A DNA stretch of 64,000 nt from an uncultured Synergistales bacterium (GCA_905235735.1 CAJOMU010000007.1:62001-126000), one strand, 5' to 3'; counted from the first letter of the stretch, positions 51,509 through 62,972 are shown. The notes: generated from the letters alone by a model not told the origin. Program-made: numbers and translations.

Positions 51509-52021
51509 ATGCAGGCAAAAGAATCACACAAGAACCTGAAACGCTATACGATCGTTACTGCAATGGACAATGAAGCAGGAGTACTCTCACAGTTAGCGCA
51601 TTTATTCTCAAGGAAGGGCTATAACATTGAGACGATAGCGGCGGGTTGGACAGTAGACCAGAATGTAACGAGGTTCACGATAGAGATATATTCGGATGAG
51701 GAACGCATAAAGTTACTGTGCAGTCAGTTACGGAAACTTGTCCCGATTCATTACGTTGAGATATTGGAGCCATCGAAATCGATTCGCAGGGAGTTAATGT
51801 TAGTTCGTGTACATGCGGCGGACAGGGCATCACGAAACGAGATTATCCAGATTGGGAATATCTTCAGGGGTTCAGTTATCGATATTACGCCTGACAGTAT
51901 CACTCTGTCAGTAACGGGAGATGATCAGAAGACGCAGGCATTTGAGGAATTGCTGAAGGAGTTCGGGATAATAGAACTAGCGAGGACAGGAATTGTTGCG
52001 ATAGAACGCGGCGAGATGTAA
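51509..52021 (+). CDS. ilvN: Acetolactate synthase small (regulatory) subunit
   Basis: 170 aa. An N-terminal ACT domain (VTAMDNEAGVLSQLAHLFSR, YNIETIAAG) that binds valine for feedback inhibition is followed by the C-terminal ALS_ss_C domain (ELMLVRVHA, FRGSVIDITPDSI). ATG follows CAGGAGGTGAATGAAG. It forms the holoenzyme with IlvB. The terminator at 52029 ends the operon, so ilvC/ilvD are elsewhere. Confidence 0.96.
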   Translation: MQAKESHKNLKRYTIVTAMDNEAGVLSQLAHLFSRKGYNIETIAAGWTVDQNVTRFTIEIYSDEERIKLLCSQLRKLVPIHYVEILEPSKSIRRELMLVRVHAADRASRNEIIQIGNIFRGSVIDITPDSITLSVTGDDQKTQAFEELLKEFGIIELARTGIVAIERGEM

Positions 52022-52028
52022 TAAATTA

Positions 52029-52058
52029 AACCCCTCTCGAAAATGGGAGGGGCTTTTT
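52029..52058 (+). terminator. Terminator of ilvBN
   Basis: CCCCTC and GAGGGG arms around a 10-nt loop, followed by CTTTTTG. Confidence 0.85.
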
Positions 52059-52065
52059 GATTGCT

Positions 52066-55000
52066 TTACTCTTTGCGTTTCACTGCGATAATCGGTTCGT
52101 ATGTTACTCCTTCCGTAAGCCATACACTAACCGTTATCTTTCGGCTATCAGGTACACTTTCAATCTCCGCTCCTGATTCATCATAGAACTCTGCAATCTC
52201 ATCATCAGTCGTACTCTCTTTATCCTTCGGGAATGCTAACCAGATTAATTTTGCTCCTGTCTCTGCGTCTTCATCAAGTTCAACGTCAATATCATACATT
52301 GCACTCTCCGATACTTTCATCTCAGGAAGAACAGCAGCAATCACATAGCCTTCATCACTGAGCATCGCTGACTGACCAGGCGCAACTGAAGCAGTATCTC
52401 TTTCTTGGCCAAACGTAATTACATGTTCAGATTCAAGAAGTGCTTTTGATTCTTCATTTGCCTCTTCTGGAAGTGAATTCACATTCGCAATATCATCTTC
52501 AGGTTCTTCTTCGGGAATGCTCGTTACATTATTGGGATCTGTAATCTTCAGCGTGAAATCTTTCGATACTGTCCCGATGTCATTCTCTGCTGTAACACTC
52601 ACTGTGAATTCTCCTGATTCCGTTGGCCTTCCGCTGAATTTCCCGTTTGTGAACTTCAAACCTGAAGGCATATCACCATTAACTGACCATTTGATTGTCT
52701 TTGTCCCTGTTACTGTGAGCGTTGAACTGTAATTCTTGTTGATTGTCCCGTCAGGCAGTGATGATGTCGTAATTGACGGAGCTGTCATCGTCTGAATGTT
52801 TACTCTCTTAGTCGCCTTTCCGTCCGCATTCACCGCAGTTATCGTTATGCTCGTACTACCATCCCTCGATGGTGCAGTCCCTGAAAGTGTAGCTGTGTAA
52901 GCTCCTGTCTGCGTGAGTGTGAAGCCCGTCGTATTGTTCATGCTGAAGACTATATCAGGTGTACCCGTAACAACGAAATTCATCGACACAGAAGCCTTCT
53001 GAAGCACTTTAATGTTCACTGTCGAATCTTCTGGTTCTGTGAATACTGGTTTAACTCCCGCAATTGTCAATCTCACAACCTTAGTTACAGGTTTTTCATT
53101 CGATGCGGCATTTGTTGCCATGATCGTTATGGGCAATGACTTAATTGATTTCTTAGGAGTTCCAGTTATCTCCGCTGTTGCTTCATTAGCCTCATATGTA
53201 AATGAAAGTCCTAAATCTTCAAGGCTGTTAATCCCGAATTTAGTCTTGTCTGACGCAACAATAGCGTAATCAAATGATATAGGCTTCGTTCCTGTTGCTG
53301 ATATTTTGCTCCCAGTGTAATCACTATCAACCGTTCCCTTTGAAAGTGAGGCTGTGAGTCTAGGTGCTACTCCGTTGACTTTCAGAGTTGCAGATGCCGA
53401 TGAACTCCCTGCACTGTTCGATGCAGTTATCGTTAGTGCATAGTCTGCTATTGCCGTAGGTGTTCCCGTAATTGTCAGGGTTGTTCCTGTCGCATTATAG
53501 CTGTATGTAAGTGTATTAGGAAGACCGGATATATCCCATGATATTGGTGTTGTCCCCTTCGCCGTAATCCTTGCAGAATATTTTTTGTCCGTCGTGGCAT
53601 TCGCTAATTTCGGTGCCGTTATGACTGGTGTCTGAAGAACTGTAAGCGAAACTTTAAGCGTTGTCCTGCCTCCTGAATTCGATGCAGTCAGATTTATCTT
53701 GAAGTCTCCTGCCCTTGTCGGTGTCCCTGAGAGAGTTCCGTTTGAGAATTTCATTCCTGTAGGAAGACCTGAAGCACTCCATGTTATCGGTGCTGTTCCG
53801 CCTGAAAGCGTAAACGTGTAAGGCTCGTATGCTTCTCCTACCTTCGCATCAGGAAGTGATTCGCCTGTGAAGTTTATCGAAGGAGGCTGTGCTCCTATTA
53901 CCAGCTTCAATGTCTTCGTTACCGGCCTGTTATCGAGTGATGTTGCAATATTCTCTGCTGTGAATTTTATCGAATACGTTCCTGCTGTTACCGGCGTTCC
54001 TGAAATCAATCCTGTATCACGGTTCACGTTTAATCCGTTTGGCAATCCCTCAATCAATACAGTTATGGGATATGTACCAGTAACAACGAGATCCTGAGAG
54101 TATGCAGTATCGACATATCCATTGACTAATTTCGTTGTCTTTATCACTGGTTTTTCTGGCTTCTTATAGATTACGAACTTTACATCTTTATATGAATCTC
54201 CGAATGAAGTTGTAGCTTTTATTGAAACACTATATTCACCATCTTTCGTAGGCTTACCTGTAATTTCTCCTGTACTGGCATTCAATTTCAATCCCGAAGG
54301 CATTGATGTTGCTGTCCATTTCGTAGTCAGCGTTCTATTCATTTTGAGCTGTCCAGTGAATGCATATCCTGTATAACCATCAAGTGATTCTGTCGTAATT
54401 ACCGGCATATCCCAGATGTTCATCGTGAAATTCTTCGTGTCTACACCGTATGAATTTAACGCCTGAACCGTAAATGTATTATTACACTCTTCGGTTGGTG
54501 TTCCTGTGATTGTTCCGTCTGAATTAAGCGTAAGTCCTGCCGGAAGTTTCCCGCTGATCACTGACCATGTTATTGGCTTCGTCCCTGAGGCTTTTAATGT
54601 CGCTGAATATGCTTCGCCGATTTGTCCGTCTGGAGGATAACCGTCTGATATTTTAGGTTTTACTCCCTGTGTTGAACCTATCGTTGTGAATGCCTTGATA
54701 CATGCATTTACATTCTTGCTCTTTCCTGTTGTCCATGATGAACCGTTGCTTGAGAAGAAACTTCCTTCTTCAATCTTCGCGTTGTTCGAGAAACCTGATA
54801 CAACTTTTTCAACAGGAACCATTCCGTAACCTTTGAACTTCACGACAACTGAAAAGTATTCGCCTTCGGATAACGCAACTGGAGTATCAAGTGCAATTGT
54901 GTGATAGCCTGCAAAAGCAATAGTTCCTGATGAAGATGAAACACTTGAACCGTATTTAGGACTGCTTGAAGGCATTGATGACATTCCTGTATAAATATCA

Positions 55001-56259
55001 ATCTCATAGTCCAGATTATTATCTGCGGTGTATAATCCGACTTCAATTAATGTCGCATTCTCTTCCGCCTTAAAGACGTTGGCTGCATACATACTAGTTC
55101 CGCCATAACCCCATACGCTGCATATTCCGAGAGGGTCATACTCATAGACCTTCATGTTAGAATCAACATCTTCAACTACGAATGATGTACCGTCAGTGAG
55201 ATACGTCGCATATGACATCCAGAAGTAACCTGAATCACCCATATAGCCATTGGGAGTGTACCAGCGGTCTCCCCATGAATTTTTGATGAGCCATGCACCG
55301 TTTATGCTGGGCTTAGTCTTGAAGTTGCTCGCAGGGTAATTATCATCCCATCCTACTATCTGAACTCCGTGATTGATACTTTGTGATGTCGAATGATAGC
55401 TCGTGTTTCCTGATGCAACCTTTCTATAGAGATTATCATCGTTGTAGTAGCTCACTGATACAGAACCATTCTGCATGATTCGACGCTTAACTATATTCCT
55501 CTGTTCTTCACTCGAATTCACATTCTGTGTGCCCCTCATTGAGAGGTAGTATGCATCTCTAAGTCTCAATTTCCGAGTATAGCTTTCAGGTGTTGGCTGT
55601 GAAGGCTGAGTTTTATAAGGCACATCACTTTCACTTGCAGGCCCGGCCAGACGTGCGAATAATGCCGCAGGATAGAATGCATTTCCTCCGGCATTCATCA
55701 CGGCTGCGAAACTTGAATTGCTATGGTTTGCGAATGCCTTCGACTTATCCGAGTTCCTGTATGTGAACCATGCAAGATGCTGTTCTGAAAGGTCGAGTTC
55801 ACCTTTTCCCTGCATCATATAGTTCGATTCCATTGAACCAAGTGCCGCATGTGCCCAGCATGTTCCGTATGGATTTTGATCCTTTATGCTTGGGACATAG
55901 CTTTTCCCGTTCACATTACGCAAATCAAATGTTGAAGGAAGCACATCAGTTTTCACATTGATTACTGGTGAAGCATTTGCATTTTCTTTCGGAGGATTCT
56001 TCGCGAGGTGTGAGAAGTCTATGGGAATAGGTATGTATCCATTAGCGTGTTCCGTTGATGATGAGCTATGCACAATCGGAATGTTTGAAGGTGTTTCTTC
56101 ATTCTGCACTGCATGTTCGGCTTGCCACTCTAAGAATTCAGGTGAGAGTGGTGCAAAACTTCCTTCTGAATCTTCATCTGCGAATACAGGTGAGAGTGAA
56201 CAAAATGGAATCAGCAGAACAAGAATCAAAATGAATTTACGTAATAAATTTCTCTGCAT
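52066..56259 (-). CDS. Large papain-like (C1A) protease with eight Ig-like (He_PIG) repeats
   Basis: 1397 aa, exported (signal 1-27). Propeptide motifs FAPLSPEF and GYIPIPIDFSHL parallel the 38463 protease. Catalytic Cys134 (DQNPYGTCWAHA), His in NHGVQIVGWDDNY, Asn in WLIKNSWGDRW, all intact. A beta-sandwich domain (~350-545) is followed by eight ~85-residue putative Ig repeats (about 550-1240), each with ITGTP or SGTP turns, then an acidic linker and a final beta domain. Unlike its paralogue it lacks a Synerg-CTERM and ends VKRKE. Probably a secreted adhesive protease. ATG follows AAAGGAG. Confidence 0.9.
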   Translation of the reverse strand: MQRNLLRKFILILVLLIPFCSLSPVFADEDSEGSFAPLSPEFLEWQAEHAVQNEETPSNIPIVHSSSSTEHANGYIPIPIDFSHLAKNPPKENANASPVINVKTDVLPSTFDLRNVNGKSYVPSIKDQNPYGTCWAHAALGSMESNYMMQGKGELDLSEQHLAWFTYRNSDKSKAFANHSNSSFAAVMNAGGNAFYPAALFARLAGPASESDVPYKTQPSQPTPESYTRKLRLRDAYYLSMRGTQNVNSSEEQRNIVKRRIMQNGSVSVSYYNDDNLYRKVASGNTSYHSTSQSINHGVQIVGWDDNYPASNFKTKPSINGAWLIKNSWGDRWYTPNGYMGDSGYFWMSYATYLTDGTSFVVEDVDSNMKVYEYDPLGICSVWGYGGTSMYAANVFKAEENATLIEVGLYTADNNLDYEIDIYTGMSSMPSSSPKYGSSVSSSSGTIAFAGYHTIALDTPVALSEGEYFSVVVKFKGYGMVPVEKVVSGFSNNAKIEEGSFFSSNGSSWTTGKSKNVNACIKAFTTIGSTQGVKPKISDGYPPDGQIGEAYSATLKASGTKPITWSVISGKLPAGLTLNSDGTITGTPTEECNNTFTVQALNSYGVDTKNFTMNIWDMPVITTESLDGYTGYAFTGQLKMNRTLTTKWTATSMPSGLKLNASTGEITGKPTKDGEYSVSIKATTSFGDSYKDVKFVIYKKPEKPVIKTTKLVNGYVDTAYSQDLVVTGTYPITVLIEGLPNGLNVNRDTGLISGTPVTAGTYSIKFTAENIATSLDNRPVTKTLKLVIGAQPPSINFTGESLPDAKVGEAYEPYTFTLSGGTAPITWSASGLPTGMKFSNGTLSGTPTRAGDFKINLTASNSGGRTTLKVSLTVLQTPVITAPKLANATTDKKYSARITAKGTTPISWDISGLPNTLTYSYNATGTTLTITGTPTAIADYALTITASNSAGSSSASATLKVNGVAPRLTASLSKGTVDSDYTGSKISATGTKPISFDYAIVASDKTKFGINSLEDLGLSFTYEANEATAEITGTPKKSIKSLPITIMATNAASNEKPVTKVVRLTIAGVKPVFTEPEDSTVNIKVLQKASVSMNFVVTGTPDIVFSMNNTTGFTLTQTGAYTATLSGTAPSRDGSTSITITAVNADGKATKRVNIQTMTAPSITTSSLPDGTINKNYSSTLTVTGTKTIKWSVNGDMPSGLKFTNGKFSGRPTESGEFTVSVTAENDIGTVSKDFTLKITDPNNVTSIPEEEPEDDIANVNSLPEEANEESKALLESEHVITFGQERDTASVAPGQSAMLSDEGYVIAAVLPEMKVSESAMYDIDVELDEDAETGAKLIWLAFPKDKESTTDDEIAEFYDESGAEIESVPDSRKITVSVWLTEGVTYEPIIAVKRKE

Positions 56260-56340
56260 GATAAAAACTCCTTTGCTGTATTATTAACTAATTCTCGGTG
56301 TAAACTTGTATATATTTTATTACAGGAGGTTTTATTCTTC

Positions 56341-56565
56341 ATGCGCTTATTCATCACTACTCTGTCATTATTGAGCGTAATTGCTTTCGGTTATGCACTC
56401 GCAGGCTACGGAACTTCACTTATGGGCAATGAAATTAACACTCAGTATGTAGTTTATGGTCTTGCAGGAGGATTCATATGCGGAGGACTTGCATTGTTAT
56501 TATGGTATCGACATCGCAAAGACTTCTTCGATTATGAAGATGAGAATCAAAACAGGAACTCTTGA
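56341..56565 (+). CDS. Small two-helix membrane protein (74 aa)
   Basis: 74 aa: helix 1 [20 protein letters not shown], a short loop, helix 2 [18 protein letters not shown], and a charged cytoplasmic tail [21 protein letters not shown] shortly after AGGAGG. It precedes purC by 61 nt and may share its transcript. I do not recognise the family and nothing indicates a purine-related role. Confidence 0.7.
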   Translation: MRLFITTLSLLSVIAFGYALAGYGTSLMGNEINTQYVVYGLAGGFICGGLALLLWYRHRKDFFDYEDENQNRNS

Positions 56566-56626
56566 ATGCAAATGTATAATTAGGTCTCACACTTTGAGTT
56601 TTTCACGAAAGGAATCAAAATCTTTT

Positions 56627-57352
56627 ATGAACATCACGAAGCAGAATCAAATCTACGAGGGCAAAGCAAAAAAAGTTTACGCAACAAATGACCCTGCATA
56701 TTATATTGTCGAATACAAAGACGACGCAACAGCATTCAATGGCGTAAAGAAGGGAACAATTACAGGAAAGGGAATTATCAATAACAGAATGAGCAACATA
56801 ATGTTCAGGCTCATGGAGAAGAACGGTGTACGCACTCATTTTGTAGAGGAACTTTCAGACCGTGAGACAGTAGTACGTGCAGTTAAGATTGTGCCGCTTG
56901 AGATAATCATTCGGAATGTTGCGGCAGGATCATTCTCGAAACGTTACGGTGTTGAAGAAGGTAGAGAGCTATTACGTCCTACACTTGAATTCTCACTGAA
57001 AGATGATGCACTGAATGACCCTCTCATCAATGACAGTCATATAATCGCACTTGGAGTTGCAACTGAACAGGAACTTGAAGCAATTCGGAACATGGCCTAT
57101 AAGGTTAATGATGTGATGAAGGAATTCTTTGCGGGAATTGGAATTCGATTGATTGACTTCAAGATAGAGGCAGGGAGATTGCCCGACGGAACGATAATAC
57201 TTGCTGATGAAATTTCACCTGACACATGCAGATTCTGGGATGCAAAGACGAATGAGAAACTCGACAAGGATAGATTCAGAAGGGATCTCGGAAACGTAGA
57301 GGAAGCATATCAGGAAATATTCAAGAGAATCAATCAGAAAGAAAATGTTTAG
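56627..57352 (+). CDS. purC: Phosphoribosylaminoimidazole-succinocarboxamide synthase
   Basis: 241 aa SAICAR synthetase. [14 protein letters not shown] (start), [27 protein letters not shown] and [14 protein letters not shown] are the family signatures. It couples CAIR with aspartate using ATP. The ATG at 56627 matches the family start; the reading frame extends upstream into the 74-aa gene without support. purF begins inside its last codons (8-nt overlap). Confidence 0.95.
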   Translation: MNITKQNQIYEGKAKKVYATNDPAYYIVEYKDDATAFNGVKKGTITGKGIINNRMSNIMFRLMEKNGVRTHFVEELSDRETVVRAVKIVPLEIIIRNVAAGSFSKRYGVEEGRELLRPTLEFSLKDDALNDPLINDSHIIALGVATEQELEAIRNMAYKVNDVMKEFFAGIGIRLIDFKIEAGRLPDGTIILADEISPDTCRFWDAKTNEKLDKDRFRRDLGNVEEAYQEIFKRINQKENV

Positions 57353-58751
57353 AGACGACAAATTACATGAGGAGTGCGGAGTACTTGGTGTGTATCGCAA
57401 TGATGAGACCAGGAATGCCGCGCCTCTCGTCTATTATGGGTTATATGCGTTACAGCACAGAGGTCAGGAGAGTGCAGGAATTGCTGCCAACAATCAAGGT
57501 TCAGTTGAACTCAGAAAGGGAAGCGGATTAGTCGGTGAAGTCTTCAAGGGAGATTCACTGAAGGATTTCAACGGCAATATAGCGATAGGCCATGTGAGAT
57601 ATACGACAGCAGGAGACAGCAATCCACGAAGTGCACAGCCATTAGCAGCATCATGCAGACTTGGTGAGATTGCACTCGCACATAACGGGAATCTGGTGAA
57701 TGCAGAATCATTGAAGGAAATGCTCACTGATGAAGGAGTAATCTTTCACACGACAACGGATTCAGAATCGATTCTGAATCTCATATGTCAGCATGGCAGT
57801 CGTGGAATCGAAGCGGGAATCAAAAACGCAATGAGCCTGATTAAGGGAGCATATGTACTCGTAATTACGATTGGAGATAAACTAATCGGTGTCAGAGACC
57901 CTTATGGATTGCACCCGTTATGCATAGGCAAGCTGCAAAATGATTCAGGATATGTGCTTTCATCAGAGACATGTGCACTTGAGGCAATAGATGCGGAATT
58001 TGTGCGTGATGTTCAGCCAGGAGAAATAGTGATAATCGACAAGAATGGACTGACCACTATTGAGCCGTCTCAATGGTGCAGAAAGAATCTATGTGTCTTC
58101 GAGATGGTTTACTTTGCACGTCCTGATTCCGTTGTTGATGGTGTGAGTGTCTATGACTTCAGACGGAGATGCGGAATGCTTTTAGCCGAACAGAAGAAGA
58201 TTGAAGCTGATGTAGTCATGGCCGTACCAGATTCGGGAATACCAGCGGCAATAGGTTACGCAGAGGCATCAGGAATTCCATACGGTGAAGGTCTCATTAA
58301 GAACAAGTACATGGGCAGAACGTTTATTCTTCCAACGCAGGAACTTCGAGAAGATGCAGTGAGGGTTAAACTTGCGGCAATAAAACATAACATTGAAGGT
58401 AAAAGGCTAATCATTATTGATGACTCAATCGTTAGAGGCACAACATTACGAAGAATCGTGAAACATCTCCGCGATACTGGTGCTCGTGAAATTCATGTAT
58501 GTGCGGCATCACCTGAAGTGAAATTCTCATGCTATTTTGGAATCGATACCCCTCACAGAGAAAAGCTCATCGCGAATCAGAAATCATCTGTTGAGGAAAT
58601 CTGCGAATATCTCGGTGCAGATTCAGTTATGTATCTCAGCATGGAGAGCTTGAAGAAAGCATGCGGAGAAGACATATACTGCAAAGCATGTTTTGACGGA
58701 AATTATCCTATGGAGGTTCCGATAAATTCTCAAAACAGCGAAACGTGTTAA
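57345..58751 (+). CDS. purF: Amidophosphoribosyltransferase
   Basis: 468 aa. A 10-residue propeptide precedes the nucleophile Cys11 in [11 protein letters not shown]; the glutaminase domain includes [17 protein letters not shown]. The PRPP site is [14 protein letters not shown]. Cysteines in SCYFGID and EDIYCKACF near the C-terminus, with an earlier CRKNLC, suit the [4Fe-4S] type of PurF found in Bacillus and anaerobes. It commits PRPP to purine synthesis. Overlap with purC implies translational coupling. Confidence 0.96.
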   Translation: MFRDDKLHEECGVLGVYRNDETRNAAPLVYYGLYALQHRGQESAGIAANNQGSVELRKGSGLVGEVFKGDSLKDFNGNIAIGHVRYTTAGDSNPRSAQPLAASCRLGEIALAHNGNLVNAESLKEMLTDEGVIFHTTTDSESILNLICQHGSRGIEAGIKNAMSLIKGAYVLVITIGDKLIGVRDPYGLHPLCIGKLQNDSGYVLSSETCALEAIDAEFVRDVQPGEIVIIDKNGLTTIEPSQWCRKNLCVFEMVYFARPDSVVDGVSVYDFRRRCGMLLAEQKKIEADVVMAVPDSGIPAAIGYAEASGIPYGEGLIKNKYMGRTFILPTQELREDAVRVKLAAIKHNIEGKRLIIIDDSIVRGTTLRRIVKHLRDTGAREIHVCAASPEVKFSCYFGIDTPHREKLIANQKSSVEEICEYLGADSVMYLSMESLKKACGEDIYCKACFDGNYPMEVPINSQNSETC

Positions 58752-58776
58752 AATAATACATACAACAAAACCTTTC

Positions 58777-58856
58777 GCGGGGGTGGCGGAATGGCAGACG
58801 CGCCAGACTTAGGATCTGGTGTCTATGACGTAGGGGTTCAAGTCCCCTCCTCCGCA
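58777..58856 (+). tRNA. tRNA-Leu(UAG)
   Basis: Acceptor GCGGGGG pairs with CCTCCGC (one G-U), discriminator A58856. Anticodon loop CTTAGGA between CCAGA and TCTGG arms gives TAG. Class II variable arm; T-stem AGGGG/CCCCT with loop TTCAAGT. The 3' CCA is not encoded. It sits between purF and fba. Confidence 0.95.
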
Positions 58857-58905
58857 TGATAACTTTTCCCTTCAAAGATTTTAGAGAGAGGAGAATATAA
58901 CAACC

Positions 58906-59757
58906 TTGCTCGTAACATCAGCAGAAATATTATCAGATGCTCAGAAGAATAAATATGCGGTAGGTGCGTTCAATGTCGAGAACATGGACATGATTCTTGC
59001 CGTAATGAAAGCCGCAGAAGAAACGAAATCACCCATTATAATGGAGACCAGTACAGGAACATTGAAGTATGCCGGGCCTGAAGTGTATTTTGCAATGATA
59101 AAAGCTGTTGCAGAACATTCAAGCATACCTGTAGCTTGTCATTTGGATCACGGAAATACATTCGGAATAGCGATACGTGCATTCAAGGCAGGGTACACAT
59201 CAATCATGATAGACGGAAGCAAATTATCATTTGGTGAGAATATATCACTCACGAAATCGGTCGTTGAAGTCTGTCATGCAGGAGGAATTCCAGTTGAGGC
59301 AGAACTTGGCCGAGTTGGAGGCAAAGAGGACGATTTAGACAACACGCATGAAACGAATCCATTCACTGACCCTGAAGAAGCAGTTGAATTCGTATCGAGA
59401 ACTAACTGCGATTTTCTTGCTATAGCTATAGGAACTGCACACGGAGTTTATAAGGGAATTCCTCAGATAAACTTTGATGTCCTGAATAAGATTCATAATG
59501 CTTTGAGCATACCGTTAGTCCTTCATGGAACATCAGGTGTACCAGATGACCAGGTGATTCAAGCTGTGAGTATGGGAATGTGCAAAGTGAATTACGCGAC
59601 TGATTTACGCATAGCATTCACGAACGGAATCAAGGCATATATGCAAGAGAAGCCCGAAGGATTTGACCCGAAGAAGTACTGTGCATACGGAATTGAAGAA
59701 GTGAGGAAGTATGTTGTTGATAGAATGCGTGTAATAGGGAGCTGCAATAAAGCATAA
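58906..59757 (+). CDS. fba: Class II fructose-bisphosphate (ketose-bisphosphate) aldolase
   Basis: 283 aa. Zinc and active-site motifs: ACHLDHGNT (His pair), GYTSIMIDGSKLSF, EAELGRVGGKEDD, and GTAHGVYKG plus LHGTSGVPDD for the remaining His ligands. The length and GKEDD loop are those of the FbaA/GatY group, so tagatose-bisphosphate aldolase is the alternative. The TTG start follows GAGAGGAGAATATAACAACC. gyrA follows after 28 nt. Confidence 0.92.
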   Translation: MLVTSAEILSDAQKNKYAVGAFNVENMDMILAVMKAAEETKSPIIMETSTGTLKYAGPEVYFAMIKAVAEHSSIPVACHLDHGNTFGIAIRAFKAGYTSIMIDGSKLSFGENISLTKSVVEVCHAGGIPVEAELGRVGGKEDDLDNTHETNPFTDPEEAVEFVSRTNCDFLAIAIGTAHGVYKGIPQINFDVLNKIHNALSIPLVLHGTSGVPDDQVIQAVSMGMCKVNYATDLRIAFTNGIKAYMQEKPEGFDPKKYCAYGIEEVRKYVVDRMRVIGSCNKA

Positions 59758-59785
59758 ACCATAAGGAGGAAAAAAGAGATTATAC

Positions 59786-62353
59786 ATGCCAGATGAAAAC
59801 CAGAATATAAACCAGAATACAAATAACGAAGAATTGAACTTAGGATTAGATGACCGCATACTGAAGCTGCCTTTAGTCGGAGAGATTAAGACAAGCTATT
59901 TGAATTATGCTATGAGTGTCATTGTCGGAAGAGCTTTGCCCGATGCAAGAGACGGATTGAAACCCGTACAGCGTCGTGTGCTCTATGCGATGTCAGAACT
60001 TGGCCTAAAGCATAACACAGCCTACAAGAAGAGCGCGAGAATTGTCGGTGAAACAATGGGTAAATATCACCCTCATGGAGACAGTGCAATATATGACACA
60101 ATGGTACGTCTCGCACAGAACTGGAACTTGCGTTACCCTCTCGTTGATGGTCAGGGGAATTTCGGTTCAATAGACGGTGATGGAGCTGCGGCCATGCGTT
60201 ACACTGAGGCAAGATTGAGCTGGCTCGGCGAACTCATGCTATCGAATATTGACGAGGACACTATAGACTGGGGTCAGAACTTCGATGAATCACTGAAAGA
60301 ACCTTTAACACTTCCGTCAGTCATGCCTAACCTGCTAGTGAACGGTTCAACAGGAATAGCTGTAGGTATGGCTACGAATATTCCGCCTCATAATTTGCGT
60401 GAAGTCTCAGAGTTAATCTGCTGGCTCATAGAGAATGACATTGAACCAGAGAATGCAGATATATCAGACATAATGAGATTCGTTCCAGGCCCGGACTTCC
60501 CGACAGGAGGGGAGATACTTGGCCGTGAAGGAATCAAAGAGGCATATCTTACGGGTCGCGGAAAGATACTCATTAGAGGCAGAATGCATATTGAAGAGAA
60601 CAAACGCGGTAAAGAGAGCATAGTTGTAACGGAAATTCCATACAGCGTGAATAAAACTCTTCTGCTTGAGAACATGGTATCTGCTGTTCAGGATAAGAAG
60701 ATAGAAGGCATAACTGAAATCCGCGATGAATCAGACAGAGACGGACTGCGAATTGTTGCTGAACTTTCACGCGATGCTGACCCGGAACTCATTATGCGTC
60801 AGCTCTACAAACATACACAGCTTCAATCAACGTTCGGTGTAATCAATCTCGCACTCGTCGATAAACATCCTGAGATATTGCCCTTCTCACGTATGCTCGG
60901 AATATTCCTGAATTACAGGCGTGATGTCGTCAGGCGCAGAACTGAACACAGACTTGCACAGGCACAGGCACGTGAACACATAATCGAAGGATTGAAGAAA
61001 GCACTTGAGAACATTGAATCGGTCATTAAGATAATCAGAGGCTCAAGTAATCCCAATGAGGCAAAAGAAAAATTAATGACTGAACTCGAATTCTCAGATG
61101 TACAGGCACAGGCAATTCTTGATATGCGTCTTCAGAGATTAACAGGTCTTGAACGTGGCAGGCTTGATGATGAACAGCAGAAACTCCTGAATGACATTTC
61201 CGGCTATCATCATATACTTGAGGACAGAAAGACACTCGATAATGTAATAGCTGATGAACTGAGAGATTTAGCATCGAGATTCGGTGATGACAGACGAACG
61301 GAGATTATTGCGAGCTATGAGGAAATACCAGATGAGGATTTCATTCCGAAAGAAGACATCGTAATAACTCTCTCAAAGGACGGAATGGTGAAGCGTCAGC
61401 CGTTGGAATACTATAAACTTCAGGCAAGAGGCGGAAAGGGCAGAAAGGGTGCAAGTGTTCAGGAAGATGACAGCGTAGAGATGTTATGCGTAACACATAC
61501 ACATACAGAGGTCTTTTTCTTCACGAACATGGGACGAATCATGTCGCTCAAAGGTTATGCAATCCCGGAGACGAAATCAGGAAAGGGAAAGCCCGTATCA
61601 CGTTATGTGCCTCTGAACGCAGACGAAAATGAACGCATAGTGAATATAGCCGGAGACGGAATGTCTGAATGCAAGTATGTATTCTTCATCACGAAATACG
61701 GAACGGCCAAGCGAATCGCATTCGATGAACTGAACTATGCGAACAGACCCAAGAGAGTAATATCCCTCAATGAAGGCGATGAAATTGCACAGGTAAGACT
61801 TACAACGGGCAACGATGACATTCTGATAGTAACGAAAAATGCAATAGCACTCAGAGTTTCGGAAAATGAATTCAGACCAATGGGATGCAGTGCACGAGGA
61901 GTTATCGGAATAAAACTGAAAGACGGAGATGAAGTTCTAAGCTGTGATTTGATTGATGATTCAAGAACTATGCTCGTCCTGAGTGAAAAAGGAATCGGAA
62001 AGAGAATTGCATACAATGAGATGACCCCTCACCACAGAGCCACATCTGGAATGATCATAATGAATCTCAGTAAGAGAACCGGAAAACTTGCGGCCAGTCT
62101 TGCGGTCAATGATACGGATGAACTTGTTGCAATTACATCTCAGGGTATGGTGATACGTACACCCATTAAAGCAATAAGACTGTTGGGACGTTATGCAACT
62201 GGAGTTATTACAATCAGGCTCTATGAAGGCGACAGTGTAGCGGACTGTAGTATAGTGAAAGGTACAGATACAGAATCAGAATCTGAATCAGAAGCAGAGA
62301 TTGCAGAGATACCCGAAGACCTGAGTATAAATTTTGAGAGTGAGACGTTGTGA
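59786..62353 (+). CDS. gyrA: DNA gyrase subunit A
   Basis: 855 aa. The active-site Tyr is in [13 protein letters not shown]; the quinolone-resistance region reads [18 protein letters not shown] with Ser replaced by Ala-type residues nearby as wild-type variation. The GyrA box appears as [10 protein letters not shown], consistent with gyrase rather than topoisomerase IV. The C-terminal domain holds the six beta-pinwheel blades; an acidic tail ([11 protein letters not shown]) follows. It starts 28 nt after fba behind AAGGAGGAAAAAAGAG. gyrB is not in this window. Confidence 0.96.
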   Translation: MPDENQNINQNTNNEELNLGLDDRILKLPLVGEIKTSYLNYAMSVIVGRALPDARDGLKPVQRRVLYAMSELGLKHNTAYKKSARIVGETMGKYHPHGDSAIYDTMVRLAQNWNLRYPLVDGQGNFGSIDGDGAAAMRYTEARLSWLGELMLSNIDEDTIDWGQNFDESLKEPLTLPSVMPNLLVNGSTGIAVGMATNIPPHNLREVSELICWLIENDIEPENADISDIMRFVPGPDFPTGGEILGREGIKEAYLTGRGKILIRGRMHIEENKRGKESIVVTEIPYSVNKTLLLENMVSAVQDKKIEGITEIRDESDRDGLRIVAELSRDADPELIMRQLYKHTQLQSTFGVINLALVDKHPEILPFSRMLGIFLNYRRDVVRRRTEHRLAQAQAREHIIEGLKKALENIESVIKIIRGSSNPNEAKEKLMTELEFSDVQAQAILDMRLQRLTGLERGRLDDEQQKLLNDISGYHHILEDRKTLDNVIADELRDLASRFGDDRRTEIIASYEEIPDEDFIPKEDIVITLSKDGMVKRQPLEYYKLQARGGKGRKGASVQEDDSVEMLCVTHTHTEVFFFTNMGRIMSLKGYAIPETKSGKGKPVSRYVPLNADENERIVNIAGDGMSECKYVFFITKYGTAKRIAFDELNYANRPKRVISLNEGDEIAQVRLTTGNDDILIVTKNAIALRVSENEFRPMGCSARGVIGIKLKDGDEVLSCDLIDDSRTMLVLSEKGIGKRIAYNEMTPHHRATSGMIIMNLSKRTGKLAASLAVNDTDELVAITSQGMVIRTPIKAIRLLGRYATGVITIRLYEGDSVADCSIVKGTDTESESESEAEIAEIPEDLSINFESETL

Positions 62354-62354
62354 T

Positions 62355-62972
62355 ATGAAAATTGCAAAAGACGGACTGCCCACAATAATATTTTTGCTGT
62401 TATGTACAGTAGCATTTGCATTCATCTCATGGATACCCTCAGTTATAATGCTTGCACTGTCATTAATTGTGATATGGTTCTTCAGAGACCCCGAACGTAA
62501 AGCTGATTACAAGGACGGAAATTTTTTCTCTCCGGCAGACGGAAAGGTTGTAGAAATATCTGAAGCCTCACATGAATTCACAGGCCGTGCAATGAAAATC
62601 GGAATCTTCATGAACCTTTTCAGTGTTCATGTGAATCGTTCACCGTGTACAGGACGAGTTGATTATCTTGAATATGTTCCAGGAAAAAAGATTGCGGCAT
62701 TTTCACCTAAAGCGTCAGAGATTAACGAACGTTTTTACACTGGATTATCCACGCAATGGGGAGCTGTAATGATGATACAGATTGCGGGATTAGTTGCGAG
62801 ACGTATAGTATGCAGATTAAGACGAGGTGATATTCTCGAAGCAGGTCAGCGTTACGGAATGATAAAACTGGGTTCGAGGGTTGATGTTTATCTTCCAGCT
62901 GATATAGTACTGAAGGTGAAGGTCGGCGAAAAAGTGAAAGCCGGAGAAACATTGATAGGAGTGATAGGATAG
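62355..62972 (+). CDS. psd: Phosphatidylserine decarboxylase (short, archaeal-type) proenzyme
   Basis: 205 aa. Two N-terminal membrane helices (IIFLLLCTVAFAFISWI) are followed by FFRDPER, FFSPADGKVV, FSVHVNRSP and the self-cleavage site MIKLGSRVDVYLP, whose Ser becomes the pyruvoyl group. This is the compact Psd form of Bacteroidetes, archaea and many anaerobes. It converts phosphatidylserine to phosphatidylethanolamine at the inner membrane. It starts one base after the gyrA stop; pssA follows directly. Confidence 0.94.
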   Translation: MKIAKDGLPTIIFLLLCTVAFAFISWIPSVIMLALSLIVIWFFRDPERKADYKDGNFFSPADGKVVEISEASHEFTGRAMKIGIFMNLFSVHVNRSPCTGRVDYLEYVPGKKIAAFSPKASEINERFYTGLSTQWGAVMMIQIAGLVARRIVCRLRRGDILEAGQRYGMIKLGSRVDVYLPADIVLKVKVGEKVKAGETLIGVIG

